DNA of 18,567 bases from Akkermansiaceae bacterium UBA985 (GTDB lineage Bacteria > Verrucomicrobiota > Verrucomicrobiia > Verrucomicrobiales > Akkermansiaceae): NCBI GenBank assembly GCA_002292185.1, contig DBBL01000144.1:1-18567 (forward strand), read 5' to 3'. Positions 1 through 6,967 of this stretch are shown here, piece after piece (the first letter of the stretch is position 1; each line of letters starts with the position of its first letter). The notes under the pieces were generated by a model, which was not told the origin of the DNA, did not search any database, and was given only the letters and a program-made list of their open reading frames with translations. The position numbers and the translations under genes were made by a program.

Positions 1-129
1 TCGAGAGCTCGTGGTGACATGAGCCGCCTCGGCATCTCCAGCCAGATTATCTGACTCTAATTCTTGCGCCCATGCGGCGGGTGTGACCACAGCAAGCATG
101 AGAGTGATGATGCTTATCTTAGTGTCCAT
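1..129 (-). CDS. Exported protein, N-terminal fragment, next gene of the pilus cluster (possible secretin)
   Basis: Only the first 43 codons are present; the gene continues off the left edge. It begins with an ATG whose first base is 129. The translation opens with a clear Sec signal peptide: a positively charged MDTK start, a hydrophobic core (residues 5-19) and an AWA|Q cleavage site after residue 21. The mature start is acidic and low in complexity. The reading frame overlaps the end of the upstream gene by 16 bases, so the two are translationally close and belong to one operon. In Akkermansia-type pilus clusters the exported protein after the PilM/PilO-like genes is the outer-membrane secretin or a partner of it. 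That identity is inferred from position only, since no secretin domain lies inside the window. The signal peptide itself is seen directly. Confidence 0.7.
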   Translation of the reverse strand, partial: MDTKISIITLMLAVVTPAAWAQELESDNLAGDAEAAHVTTSSR

Positions 130-653
130 ACTGTGTATGTGGTTGTAAACTTAACTCCTCTACCATTGGCGTCTTGTTCTATATCTAGCGCATCTAACTG
201 CATCGTCGGCAGCGCTGTTTCTAATTCCATCAACGCTGATTGCATCGCCCTGTAGGTGCCAACAAATGACATAATCACTTGGCTGGATGGCTGTGACACG
301 CCCTTGCCAATTCCTTCACTGTAGTTAATCCAACTGCGTGATGATTTCGTTAATTCTTTGCCGTTGAAATTTTTCGCCGCATTTTTCCAATGCTCAAGAA
401 ATGTCCCCCTCGTTTCCGTGCGTAACAACTTGTCCCAGGCATCCATTTTTGGTTTGTTGGTCTCAACTTTGCTGCGAAGCTTCATTATTTGACGCTTGGC
501 TTCCTGGGACACGTCATACGCCCTTTTCTTTGAGGCAAATTCATTGTTCACAGATGAGGTGTAGAATAACACCCCCCCTGCCAAAATAGTCATCACCACA
601 ATCGGCAAAATGAAGCCGAACACCGCGATTGGCTGCCTGTAATGCTCACTCAT
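114..653 (-). CDS. PilO-like inner-membrane pilus assembly protein (putative)
   Basis: A 179-residue protein with a short cytoplasmic N-terminus, one transmembrane helix (about residues 9-31), a charged helical stretch likely to form a coiled coil (about 36-75) and a small C-terminal domain ending in alternating beta-like residues. This bitopic layout (TM, coiled coil, small alpha/beta domain) is that of PilN/PilO proteins, which form the inner-membrane alignment complex linking the cytoplasmic PilM ring to the secretin. It starts 3 bases after the stop of the PilM-like gene and overlaps the next gene by 16 bases. It occupies the place of Amuc_1100/Amuc_1099 in Akkermansia but is much shorter than Amuc_1100 (about 317 residues), so one-to-one orthology is not claimed. 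The function is inferred from architecture and context. Confidence 0.6.
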   Translation of the reverse strand: MSEHYRQPIAVFGFILPIVVMTILAGGVLFYTSSVNNEFASKKRAYDVSQEAKRQIMKLRSKVETNKPKMDAWDKLLRTETRGTFLEHWKNAAKNFNGKELTKSSRSWINYSEGIGKGVSQPSSQVIMSFVGTYRAMQSALMELETALPTMQLDALDIEQDANGRGVKFTTTYTVWTLR

Positions 654-656
654 CTT

Positions 657-2435
657 TTAGTTGTTTACTCCCTCTACGGTAGACAATGCCATCTCATCAT
701 CGGCAGTGACATTCTGAGAAATCGTCAATGTAAAAACCCTCTCAAAAGAACTTCCGGCATTTTGTGAATTGAACTTGTTAAATGATGGATTGGAACGCGG
801 AGCCAAACTAACCGTTATATCACGATGACCGCCCTCAGGTAGGTAGACTGCATTCTCTGTGCTAAGAGCTACATCTTGGAACAGCTTATTGATGCCATCA
901 CTCGTGCAATGCTTCTCTAAATGCTCAATACCAAGTTCACTCGCAAAACCGGTAATCAACCAATCTTTGGTAAATCCACTTTGGGAATTTTTTCCGTCCT
1001 TTTTTGTTTGAACAGTATGTTTGACCGTTTTGAGCATGACGCTGCCGTCAGCGGGTATCATATGGGCGACCAGCTCAAGGCAAACCCAGGCTTTTGATCG
1101 ATCCATTAAAAGGTTATCCCAGTGCTCATAGCGTTTGAGCTCATTGGTGAGGCCACTTGTTTCTGCCTTGTCGTCCTTCTGTTGATGGCTCCAAACATCA
1201 CTCTTGACCTTGGTGGAAATATTATATCCACCGTAGAGCAAAATGCCCATGAATAGAACTGCCGCAATTTTCTTGATCCTCCTGCCAAACTTTAAAATTT
1301 TCATGTCAGCCCTATCGGGGTACATGTCTATTTCATCCTGCTCAGCTGAAAGAAAATCCTGAATATACCATGCTTCGTTGCGAAGTGCAGAAAAAGTCTC
1401 GTTCTCAGCAAGAGGATAAACCTCGGTATCGATGTCTTGAGTAATCGCAATGCACTCTAGCGGACAACCCGCTGGCAGGCCATGAGCATGAAGCAGCTTA
1501 TCTGGGTCGACAGTAAGGACTGAAGCACCCAGCATTGATTGCTGCAGCAACGATGAAAAACTCACTAAATCATTGCCGACCATCGAGACCAGGAAGATGT
1601 CGGGTTTCTCCATTTCAAAGGCCGTCGCTGTTGATTGGATAGCGGGTCCTATGTTAGCGGGGATCACCGCACCATTGGCATGCGGCATATAGCGCAACAC
1701 CATCAAATTTCCGTGGCTATTAAAAAATGCCATGAGCGTAAATGTATGGTAATTAAACAAACACACGCCGCCATCCTCACTTGCATTGGCAAACCATGGC
1801 ACTAAGCCAACAGCACACAAAGGGGCACTCAAAGCGCTTGTTTTGATCGGGAAATTTTTCTCGTCTCCTATCTCTCTGAGTGCTTTCAGGGTTTCACTGC
1901 GGCGACGGGAAACAGCAACAACCGTTGCAAACTCACCGCCTGCGGCGGCGCCAGCATAAGGAAAGAGTCTCCATGCATGCGTATCCGTTGAAATGGTTTT
2001 GTCGTCAAGCACCTCCTTAGGATCATGGCGCATTTTATCCCGCAAATCATGCAATTCACCGGGGTTTCGATACTCTGGTCCAAGACCAGCGAGGGAAAAT
2101 TCGTCCGCTATGTAAAAAATAACACCCAACGATTTGGCCTTGCGGCAAGCCTCATGTTGTAGGGCAGAATCAATAAATTTTTCAAGTTGATCACGCTGCT
2201 CGAGTTGGCGTGAGCTAAGCCCTCCAATCTGCTCAAACACGTCACTTGATTGAACGCGCAAATAACAACTGGCACCACTGCCGTCCTTGATATAGCAGTG
2301 AATTTGAACATCTAATTCCAGCGGACTTTGATACCAGGCCAGATTCTTCATGCGGCTGGTCGTCTTGGCGACCTTGACCGAACGGCGGTATTGCTGAAAT
2401 GCGTTGAGTTCTGATGGATGTTTGAGGTCACTCAT
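657..2435 (-). CDS. PilM-like actin-fold protein with a C-terminal transmembrane PilN-like segment
   Basis: A 592-residue protein. Residues 1 to about 380 are soluble and mixed alpha/beta, in the place where a PilM/FtsA-type actin-fold ATPase is expected. A hydrophobic helix lies at about 389-406 after a basic GRRIKK stretch (cytoplasm inside). It is followed by a helical segment and a motif of the form 'MIPADGSVMLKTVKH ... WLITGFASELGIEHLEKHC', which resembles the ferredoxin-like domain of PilN. In proteobacteria PilM and PilN are separate proteins that bind through the PilN N-terminus; here they seem fused. Akkermansia Amuc_1101 is a protein of similar position. Canonical actin-fold phosphate-binding motifs are not obvious by eye, so nucleotide binding is uncertain. 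It follows the pilin gene after a 170-base gap that holds a terminator-like hairpin, and precedes the PilO-like gene by 3 bases. Confidence 0.65.
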   Translation of the reverse strand: MSDLKHPSELNAFQQYRRSVKVAKTTSRMKNLAWYQSPLELDVQIHCYIKDGSGASCYLRVQSSDVFEQIGGLSSRQLEQRDQLEKFIDSALQHEACRKAKSLGVIFYIADEFSLAGLGPEYRNPGELHDLRDKMRHDPKEVLDDKTISTDTHAWRLFPYAGAAAGGEFATVVAVSRRRSETLKALREIGDEKNFPIKTSALSAPLCAVGLVPWFANASEDGGVCLFNYHTFTLMAFFNSHGNLMVLRYMPHANGAVIPANIGPAIQSTATAFEMEKPDIFLVSMVGNDLVSFSSLLQQSMLGASVLTVDPDKLLHAHGLPAGCPLECIAITQDIDTEVYPLAENETFSALRNEAWYIQDFLSAEQDEIDMYPDRADMKILKFGRRIKKIAAVLFMGILLYGGYNISTKVKSDVWSHQQKDDKAETSGLTNELKRYEHWDNLLMDRSKAWVCLELVAHMIPADGSVMLKTVKHTVQTKKDGKNSQSGFTKDWLITGFASELGIEHLEKHCTSDGINKLFQDVALSTENAVYLPEGGHRDITVSLAPRSNPSFNKFNSQNAGSSFERVFTLTISQNVTADDEMALSTVEGVNN

Positions 2436-2529
2436 GAGAAAGGCTTACTAAAACGACGCTGTGTGTTTATGACTTCCTCACAGCTTGGAAGTTGTTGATA
2501 GCCCACAGACATTGCGGGACGCGTACTGC

Positions 2530-2591
2530 AAAAAATCCAACCAACAACACCATTGCCGGCCTCAAGTGGCCGACAACAGTGTGAAAGTTGG
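2530..2591 (-). terminator. Terminator-like hairpin downstream of the pilin gene
   Basis: Read on the minus strand, the pilin stop is followed by a long imperfect hairpin. The core is UUGUCGGCC (2576-2568) pairing with GGCCGGCAA (2561-2553) around a 6-base loop. One pair is a G-U wobble in the minus-strand RNA that would be a C-A mismatch in the plus-strand RNA, so the fold favours minus-strand transcripts. Outer pairs ACAC/GTGT and CCAAC/GTTGG extend it. A run of six T (2535-2530) follows after TTGGA. This fits an intrinsic terminator, or a partly leaky one, separating an abundant pilin transcript from the assembly genes. Confidence 0.65.
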
Positions 2592-2605
2592 TCTAGATGA
2601 CTCGA

Positions 2606-3055
2606 TTACCAACCCTGAGTATCATTAACGTCAGGAAGGTGGTCAGTAACTCCTGATGTTCCAGCTGCACCACTATTTGTGCATGTCGCAGCAACGACCC
2701 CAGTTAATGGATACGTACCGACCAGCCCGTAAGCACCACCGTCAGCAGGACACGTAGGCTCATTCTCTATATACGCTTCGGAATCACCCATGATAACCGT
2801 ACGAACGAGCGCATCACTCGTATTCTTCTTGTTAAGGTTCTGATCAGCGCGGACAGCCTGGTGGATGTTGCGAATATTGAGGATACAAGCGGCACGGTTA
2901 GCACCCTTCTTGTAGATGTTCGCTCCAATAAAGAGCACGGCGATTAGGGTGAGCAAAACGAGAATCACAACGGTGATTTCGATAAGCGTCATACCTGGCT
3001 TCAACTTAGTAGCAGTTTTGTTCATTTTCATAGTTTTGTTAATAATATTATTCAT
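2606..3055 (-). CDS. Type IV pilin-like / pseudopilin protein
   Basis: A 149-residue prepilin. The leader is basic and ends in KPG, with predicted prepilin peptidase cleavage after Gly21; the mature protein starts MTLIE, with the conserved glutamate at mature position 5, then a hydrophobic helix to about residue 45. The C-terminal part has the pattern CPADGG-Y ... C ... DHLP (Cys102, Cys125), as in many verrucomicrobial and planctomycete pilins and pseudopilins; the two cysteines may form a disulfide. The mature length is 128. The first ATG (3055) gives a 21-residue leader. ATGs at 3031 and 3025 would give leaders of 13 and 11 residues, more typical of type IVa pilins, and no Shine-Dalgarno decides between them. 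A palindrome lies just upstream and a terminator-like hairpin just downstream, so this gene may be separately regulated. Its position matches Amuc_1102. Confidence 0.85.
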   Translation of the reverse strand: MNNIINKTMKMNKTATKLKPGMTLIEITVVILVLLTLIAVLFIGANIYKKGANRAACILNIRNIHQAVRADQNLNKKNTSDALVRTVIMGDSEAYIENEPTCPADGGAYGLVGTYPLTGVVAATCTNSGAAGTSGVTDHLPDVNDTQGW

Positions 3056-3063
3056 AGTTTTGT
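3027..3063 (-). repeat. 13-bp direct repeat around the pilin start codons
   Basis: ACAAAACTATGAA (minus strand) occurs exactly twice, at 3063-3051 and 3039-3027, a period of 24 bases. Each copy contains an in-frame ATG. Between them lies the 12-bp perfect palindrome AATAATATTATT (3041-3052), which includes TATTAT, close to a -10 hexamer. The repeat duplicates the start region and makes the true start uncertain. Confidence 0.6.
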
Positions 3064-3076
3064 GATAGCTATCACG
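3061..3076 (-). promoter_or_regulatory. 14-bp perfect palindrome, CRP/FNR-like operator candidate
   Basis: GTGATAGCTATCAC (3062-3075) is a perfect palindrome in the 45-base gap between the PilT-like gene and the pilin gene. With flanking bases it reads TGTGA-N6-TCACG on the plus strand, nine of ten positions of the TGTGA-N6-TCACA core bound by E. coli CRP. It lies 7 bases upstream of the first pilin ATG and 37 upstream of the ATG at 3025. It is too short and has no T tract to act as a terminator. Binding by a CRP/FNR-family regulator is inferred from the pattern alone; no such regulator is encoded in the window. Confidence 0.5.
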
Positions 3077-3100
3077 TATTTAAGATTGCCCGAATTAACA

Positions 3101-4396
3101 TCAAACATACTCAGTATCTTCTCTGTGTATTCTTGCATTCTCAAAAGTTTCCTGGCTAATTTTGCCCTCACTCAAGAGGCTTGTTAGCTTAGTGTCCCAT
3201 GCTATGTTGCCAGAGCGTTTGATCACATCTTCAAGAGCACGGGAGCCCCTGTCATAACCACCAATCGCACTGGTTGTAGCATCGTCATTGTTTTGTAAAA
3301 ATTCATAGGTCAAAACCCGCCCATCAATCCCGCTCAGCAAACCTTGTGAATGGATGAAGATAAGTATCTCACTGAGACGGTTAAGTACAGCAGGGTGATT
3401 CTCTCTCGGATACATCTCGAGAATACGACCCATTGTTTTAACCGCTCCCGTTGTATGCAAGGTTGATAGCACAAGGTGGCCCGTCTGAGCGGCCTCCATA
3501 CATGTTTCCATCGCCTCTCTGTCACGGATCTCCCCAAGGAGGATGACATGGGGCGCCTTACGTAATACATCTTTGAGCCCTTGACGGTATGATGCCAAGT
3601 CACGGCCTACTTCTTGCTGAGTTACAATGCTCGGCGCCATGATTTTACTCCCGGGAACATTGGGATCATCCATATCACTGGGATACTGGTATTCTACAGG
3701 ATCTTCCACAGTCACTATATGCTTGGAGTGATTACGTCTGAGCCAATCAATAATAGCGGCAAGCGTAGTAGACTTACCAGAGCCTGTAGGACCCGTTACC
3801 AGGCAAAGACCAGCCCTACGCTGCACTCCGAGCCTCAGCATCTCAGCTGTATCAGGATCAATACCAAGAACATCAAGCTCTGGAATGGAATCATTCAAAA
3901 TACGGCACGTGATACCGAGACCATTAGCGCTGAGGTGAACTTGTATACGTAAACGACCTGATGTTTTGCCTGTAGCAGGAATCAAAATTCCATTGCAGGA
4001 AAAATCATCGACAGCAGCTTCCTTAAAACCGGTAATAGCCTCATCAATCTTGCGTTCAGATCGATCATCCACATTACCCTCCTCACCAAAACCGTGACTG
4101 GCAGACTCCCTATTTGTCAGCAGTTCACAATATATTTTGTAAACATCATCTGAAGACAGGGTTCCTAACTGAGGCAGGCACTCCATACCTAGGTTGGTTT
4201 CAATATAAACAGGCAGACCCGAACGTATTTGCACATCCGACACTCCCATTTCATCACAAGTCTGGAATATCAGGCCTAACATTTCTCCCCCACTCATCTC
4301 AGGCCGAAACCCACTGTCATGTAGCATGCCAGGCAGCGCTGGCGGAGCAGCTACTTGTTCAGGGTGCTCGGAAGCGTTTGTTGAGGTTGATATCAT
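3101..4396 (-). CDS. pilT: PilT-family type IV pilus ATPase
   Basis: A 431-residue secretion ATPase of the PilT/GspE superfamily. Motifs in order: Walker A GPTGSGKST (202-210), Asp box HIVTVEDPVEY (226-236), Walker B VILLGEIRD (284-292) and His box HLVLSTLHT (307-315). It has an N-terminal PAS-like domain and the RecA-like core, but lacks the PilB/GspE N-terminal extension and the four-cysteine zinc site, so retraction-type PilT or PilU is the best fit. It is longer than usual PilT (about 340-380): there is an extra loop of about 20 residues after the Asp box (about 239-258) and a Pro/Ala-rich N-terminus. It would power pilus retraction at the inner membrane. It follows the His-rich gene by 25 bases and precedes the pilin gene by 45. 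A PilT homologue within a non-motility assembly system is possible. Confidence 0.88.
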   Translation of the reverse strand: MISTSTNASEHPEQVAAPPALPGMLHDSGFRPEMSGGEMLGLIFQTCDEMGVSDVQIRSGLPVYIETNLGMECLPQLGTLSSDDVYKIYCELLTNRESASHGFGEEGNVDDRSERKIDEAITGFKEAAVDDFSCNGILIPATGKTSGRLRIQVHLSANGLGITCRILNDSIPELDVLGIDPDTAEMLRLGVQRRAGLCLVTGPTGSGKSTTLAAIIDWLRRNHSKHIVTVEDPVEYQYPSDMDDPNVPGSKIMAPSIVTQQEVGRDLASYRQGLKDVLRKAPHVILLGEIRDREAMETCMEAAQTGHLVLSTLHTTGAVKTMGRILEMYPRENHPAVLNRLSEILIFIHSQGLLSGIDGRVLTYEFLQNNDDATTSAIGGYDRGSRALEDVIKRSGNIAWDTKLTSLLSEGKISQETFENARIHREDTEYV

Positions 4397-4421
4397 AGGA
4401 TGCTTAGTTTTCGTGAGGTGG

Positions 4422-5333
4422 CTAATGAGCTGCTACGGCAGACATTATGCGCTTCATATATACCCCCTGGGCTTTGCGTAATTTAATCAGATAGCTTGCG
4501 CTCTCCTTCATTTCTTTCATGCGTATGGGCGCGATTTTGAGATCTTCATCAAGAGCCTGGTCTAGCAGCTGCTCATACTTAAGAATACAGGCGTCAAACT
4601 CGGCCAGACTGGCTTTCGCATCTAAGGTAGAGAATTCCTGATGGTGTTTGCCGATATGATAGATAATGTTGTATGCTGCACTTGCAGCCGTGACCCATGA
4701 AGCTGGGTCAACCGCATCCTTTTTGCAAATATCCAATGTGCGGCGAGCTAATGCTAAAGCGTCGGCATCATTCGCCTCAGGTCTGCCGAAGCTCGCTGTA
4801 GAAATAAAGAGATGGTAGTTGGCATAATTCGTATAATTCGTTGGATCCAATTCATAGGCCAGGCGCAACTTATCTTCCGTCACATCTTGAAGGTATTGCT
4901 TATGCGCCGCAGATAAAGGTGTACCGTTGGTTGTTCGATGTGTAGAAGCATCCATTTGCTTGATCTCTTGCTGTGCCCACTCATGAAGTGGAACATCTTT
5001 CTTCACTGGCTCGGGGTCAACTTTCACTCCATGCCCATGGCAACCATCAGCACAGCCTGCGTGGTGCTCGTGATCATCCGCTAGAGTTGATGCATGTTCG
5101 TGAGTCTTACCCTCGTGCCAGTAAAAGCCAATCGGCCCCTGCATCGCTAAAGCAAAAATCTTCCCGTAGGGACTACCCTTCAGGCATGCCACATTCGGCT
5201 CATAAGACAGCTTGTCTTCAGCAGTAAACTTAACTGCCATACCACCCCATAGAGCCGCACCCGCAAGTAGGGTGCAACACATAGTGATTTTGGCTGAGTA
5301 AGAATTCATTGTAAGGGAATGAGTTGCAGACAT
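4422..5333 (-). CDS. Membrane-anchored His/Cys-rich protein of unknown function
   Basis: About 303 residues from the ATG at 5333. A TTG at 5354, directly abutting the permease stop, and an ATG at 5309 are other possible starts; the ATG at 5333 was chosen as the first ATG. There is one hydrophobic helix (about 18-34), so the protein is anchored or exported. Residues 73-101 carry eight histidines and two cysteines, including DHEHHAGCADGCHGHG, a likely metal-binding patch. Residues 150-300 are helical with Tyr- and Ala-rich repeats, suggesting a TPR-like fold. I recognise no named family. It sits between an ABC permease and the PilT gene in one close-packed run, so it may be an accessory, possibly metal-sensing, subunit of the exporter. 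That role is inferred from context only. Confidence 0.7.
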   Translation of the reverse strand: MSATHSLTMNSYSAKITMCCTLLAGAALWGGMAVKFTAEDKLSYEPNVACLKGSPYGKIFALAMQGPIGFYWHEGKTHEHASTLADDHEHHAGCADGCHGHGVKVDPEPVKKDVPLHEWAQQEIKQMDASTHRTTNGTPLSAAHKQYLQDVTEDKLRLAYELDPTNYTNYANYHLFISTASFGRPEANDADALALARRTLDICKKDAVDPASWVTAASAAYNIIYHIGKHHQEFSTLDAKASLAEFDACILKYEQLLDQALDEDLKIAPIRMKEMKESASYLIKLRKAQGVYMKRIMSAVAAH

Positions 5334-5354
5334 GCTTAATGATATTAAAGGCAA

Positions 5355-6122
5355 CTAGGTCGCTGCCTTCGGCTGAAAAGTGAGAGTTGAAAGCATCGCC
5401 AGGACCATTTTGATGCCGGCAAAATAGACAACGAGCTGTAAAAATTCTGAACTGAGCATGCTTCCATGCTTAAAAACGAGGCGCGGGGTAAGATCCGCTA
5501 GGTGGTAATGTGGCGAAACAACATACAACCAATCAAGCAACAGATTGCTTTGAGCGTCAGTCATCATGGCAAGGTAGCCTACACCATACATTCCATAAAC
5601 ACTCATGCAGAGAGGGATCAGATACCCGACGGTGCTACCAAAACGACTTCCTACCGAAACAGCCACCATCATTAATGGTGTTACAACAAGAAGGAAAAGA
5701 GCAGCATACTGTAGATTGGTGGCAATCCACATCTGGGCCTGGGCGCTATCGCTTGGCATCGCCCCAATGAAACAAATCACAAGAGCAATAAGAACGAGAG
5801 GTAATAAAAAGCTCAGGCAAGCTAACCAGATCTGAATCATCTGACTCAGACCAGAAACTCCTGAACTTAAAAAATAGGCACCGAGACCAGATCGAGCTGT
5901 ATCATCGCCGAAACGCGCTGCTTGGAAAAACAACCAAGCGATCGTCACCACCCACAAGCAACCCCAAGCCGCCTGGGCCCGCGCAGGCTCGATCAAAGAA
6001 GGATTGCTCTCGTAGGGAGTGAGATAAGGGAGAACGATAGGCAATATCAACGCGCAAAACAATGCAATGATCCAAACTTTCCGCTGGATCATGGTTGCTA
6101 ATGTTAATCTATATAACTGCAT
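5355..6122 (-). CDS. ABC-2 type transporter permease
   Basis: A 255-residue, strongly hydrophobic protein with six likely transmembrane helices (about 16-34, 52-68, 96-120, 136-157, 163-184 and 228-247), the topology of ABC-2/CcmB-like export permeases. It follows the ATP-binding gene by 11 bases, and its stop abuts the possible TTG start of the His-rich gene. With the ATPase it would form a small exporter in the cytoplasmic membrane. The substrate cannot be read from the sequence; CcmB-type heme export is one possibility, but no cytochrome c maturation genes are present. The length and TM count fit the family; the assignment rests on hydrophobicity and pairing with the ATPase. Confidence 0.78.
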   Translation of the reverse strand: MQLYRLTLATMIQRKVWIIALFCALILPIVLPYLTPYESNPSLIEPARAQAAWGCLWVVTIAWLFFQAARFGDDTARSGLGAYFLSSGVSGLSQMIQIWLACLSFLLPLVLIALVICFIGAMPSDSAQAQMWIATNLQYAALFLLVVTPLMMVAVSVGSRFGSTVGYLIPLCMSVYGMYGVGYLAMMTDAQSNLLLDWLYVVSPHYHLADLTPRLVFKHGSMLSSEFLQLVVYFAGIKMVLAMLSTLTFQPKAAT

Positions 6123-6133
6123 GTCTTAATCTA

Positions 6134-6805
6134 TTAATTCAAATGGGTTTTGAGCTCACCCCAGCACTGTGTGCTCTCATCACCGGCCATGTGTGTAATC
6201 TTACCGTCACTGATAAGCACAGAGCTGTTCACTTCCATACTATCAAAATCAGGGTGGCAGCTTACCAAGCGCAACACGCCATCTTGGTTGTGGTTCCAGC
6301 GCTTCTGAAAAACTTCTCGAGAAAATGTATCCAGGCCTGTAAACGGCTCATCGAGCAATAAAACATCGTGGCCTCGATCTTGCACTGAAAAATCTGCAAC
6401 TAATAATGCCACCTTGCGTTTGTTGCCGGTAGAGAGCTGCCCATAAGGCTTTTTAACATCGAGCTCCAAAGTTTGCGCTAAATCGAACGCCTCAGCACAC
6501 TTGCCCTTTTTGAGGAACGCCTCAAAGATCACCTTTGCCGGGAGCTCACGATCGAATGTCAGATCTTCACTGAGATACTGGCATCTGCCTTCGCATGAAT
6601 AATCGCCTTCTAGTGGATTCAACACACCCGCCAAGGTCTTTAAAAGCGTCGTTTTACCCCTACCGTTGCGAGCCAAGAGATAATGAGTGCCTCCCTCTAA
6701 CACAATGCCGTCCCCGTCACTCTCGATACTCGCCAAGCTCTCTCCGTAGCCAATACTTAGGCCACGAGCTAGGTGGATACGAGGTTTTACGGTAGGTGGA
6801 TTCAT
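6134..6805 (-). CDS. ABC transporter ATP-binding protein
   Basis: A 223-residue nucleotide-binding subunit with all core motifs: Walker A ARNGRGKT (45-52, Lys51), Q-loop near Gln76, signature LSTGNKR (124-130, in place of LSGGQ), Walker B VLLLDEP (148-154, Asp152/Glu153) and H-loop His184. The LSTG-(N/M)-KR signature is common in small exporters of the CcmA/NatA/ABC-2 type. It is the first gene of the minus-strand run and starts from an ATG facing the divergent region before trpA. It probably hydrolyses ATP to drive the permease encoded 11 bases downstream. The substrate is unknown. Confidence 0.9.
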   Translation of the reverse strand: MNPPTVKPRIHLARGLSIGYGESLASIESDGDGIVLEGGTHYLLARNGRGKTTLLKTLAGVLNPLEGDYSCEGRCQYLSEDLTFDRELPAKVIFEAFLKKGKCAEAFDLAQTLELDVKKPYGQLSTGNKRKVALLVADFSVQDRGHDVLLLDEPFTGLDTFSREVFQKRWNHNQDGVLRLVSCHPDFDSMEVNSSVLISDGKITHMAGDESTQCWGELKTHLN

Positions 6806-6896
6806 TGCAAATTATTTTACGCTTAAGCAAAAAAATACCCACCAACCCCTTTATAAGCAAGAGAAAAAGAATATCAAGCAAAGTTTATTAAAAAGA

Positions 6897-6931
6897 TTAA
6901 AAAACCCCCACTCAACTGTGTTGTTTTTTAA
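6897..6931. repeat. 9-bp perfect inverted repeat, AT-rich
   Basis: TTAAAAAAC (6897-6905) and GTTTTTTAA (6923-6931) are exact reverse complements around a 17-base spacer. Inside, CAAC/GTTG (6913-6916 and 6920-6923) can form a very small stem before the T run. It could be an operator or a weak terminator, or chance in an AT-rich stretch. Confidence 0.4.
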
Positions 6932-6935
6932 AAAG

Positions 6936-6967
6936 GTGCTGTTTTCGTGGTGGCTACGTGCTGTTTT
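6936..6967 (+). repeat. 10-bp direct repeat upstream of trpA
   Basis: GTGCTGTTTT occurs at 6936-6945 and 6958-6967, a spacing of 22 bases, close to two turns of the helix. Such spacing would place two copies on the same face of the DNA, as for tandem regulator sites. No regulator is known; this is a pattern only. Confidence 0.4.

Noticed and set aside
3101..4396. GspE/PilB assembly ATPase
   Set aside because: The four-cysteine zinc motif and the long N-terminal domain of that group are missing; the PilT group fits better.
5334..5354. TTG start for the His-rich protein
   Set aside because: It abuts the permease stop and is possible by coupling, but an ATG seven codons later gives a complete protein; kept only as an alternative.
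6913..6929. Intrinsic terminator CAAC-TGT-GTTG followed by six T
   Set aside because: The stem is only four base pairs, and no plus-strand gene upstream needs terminating.
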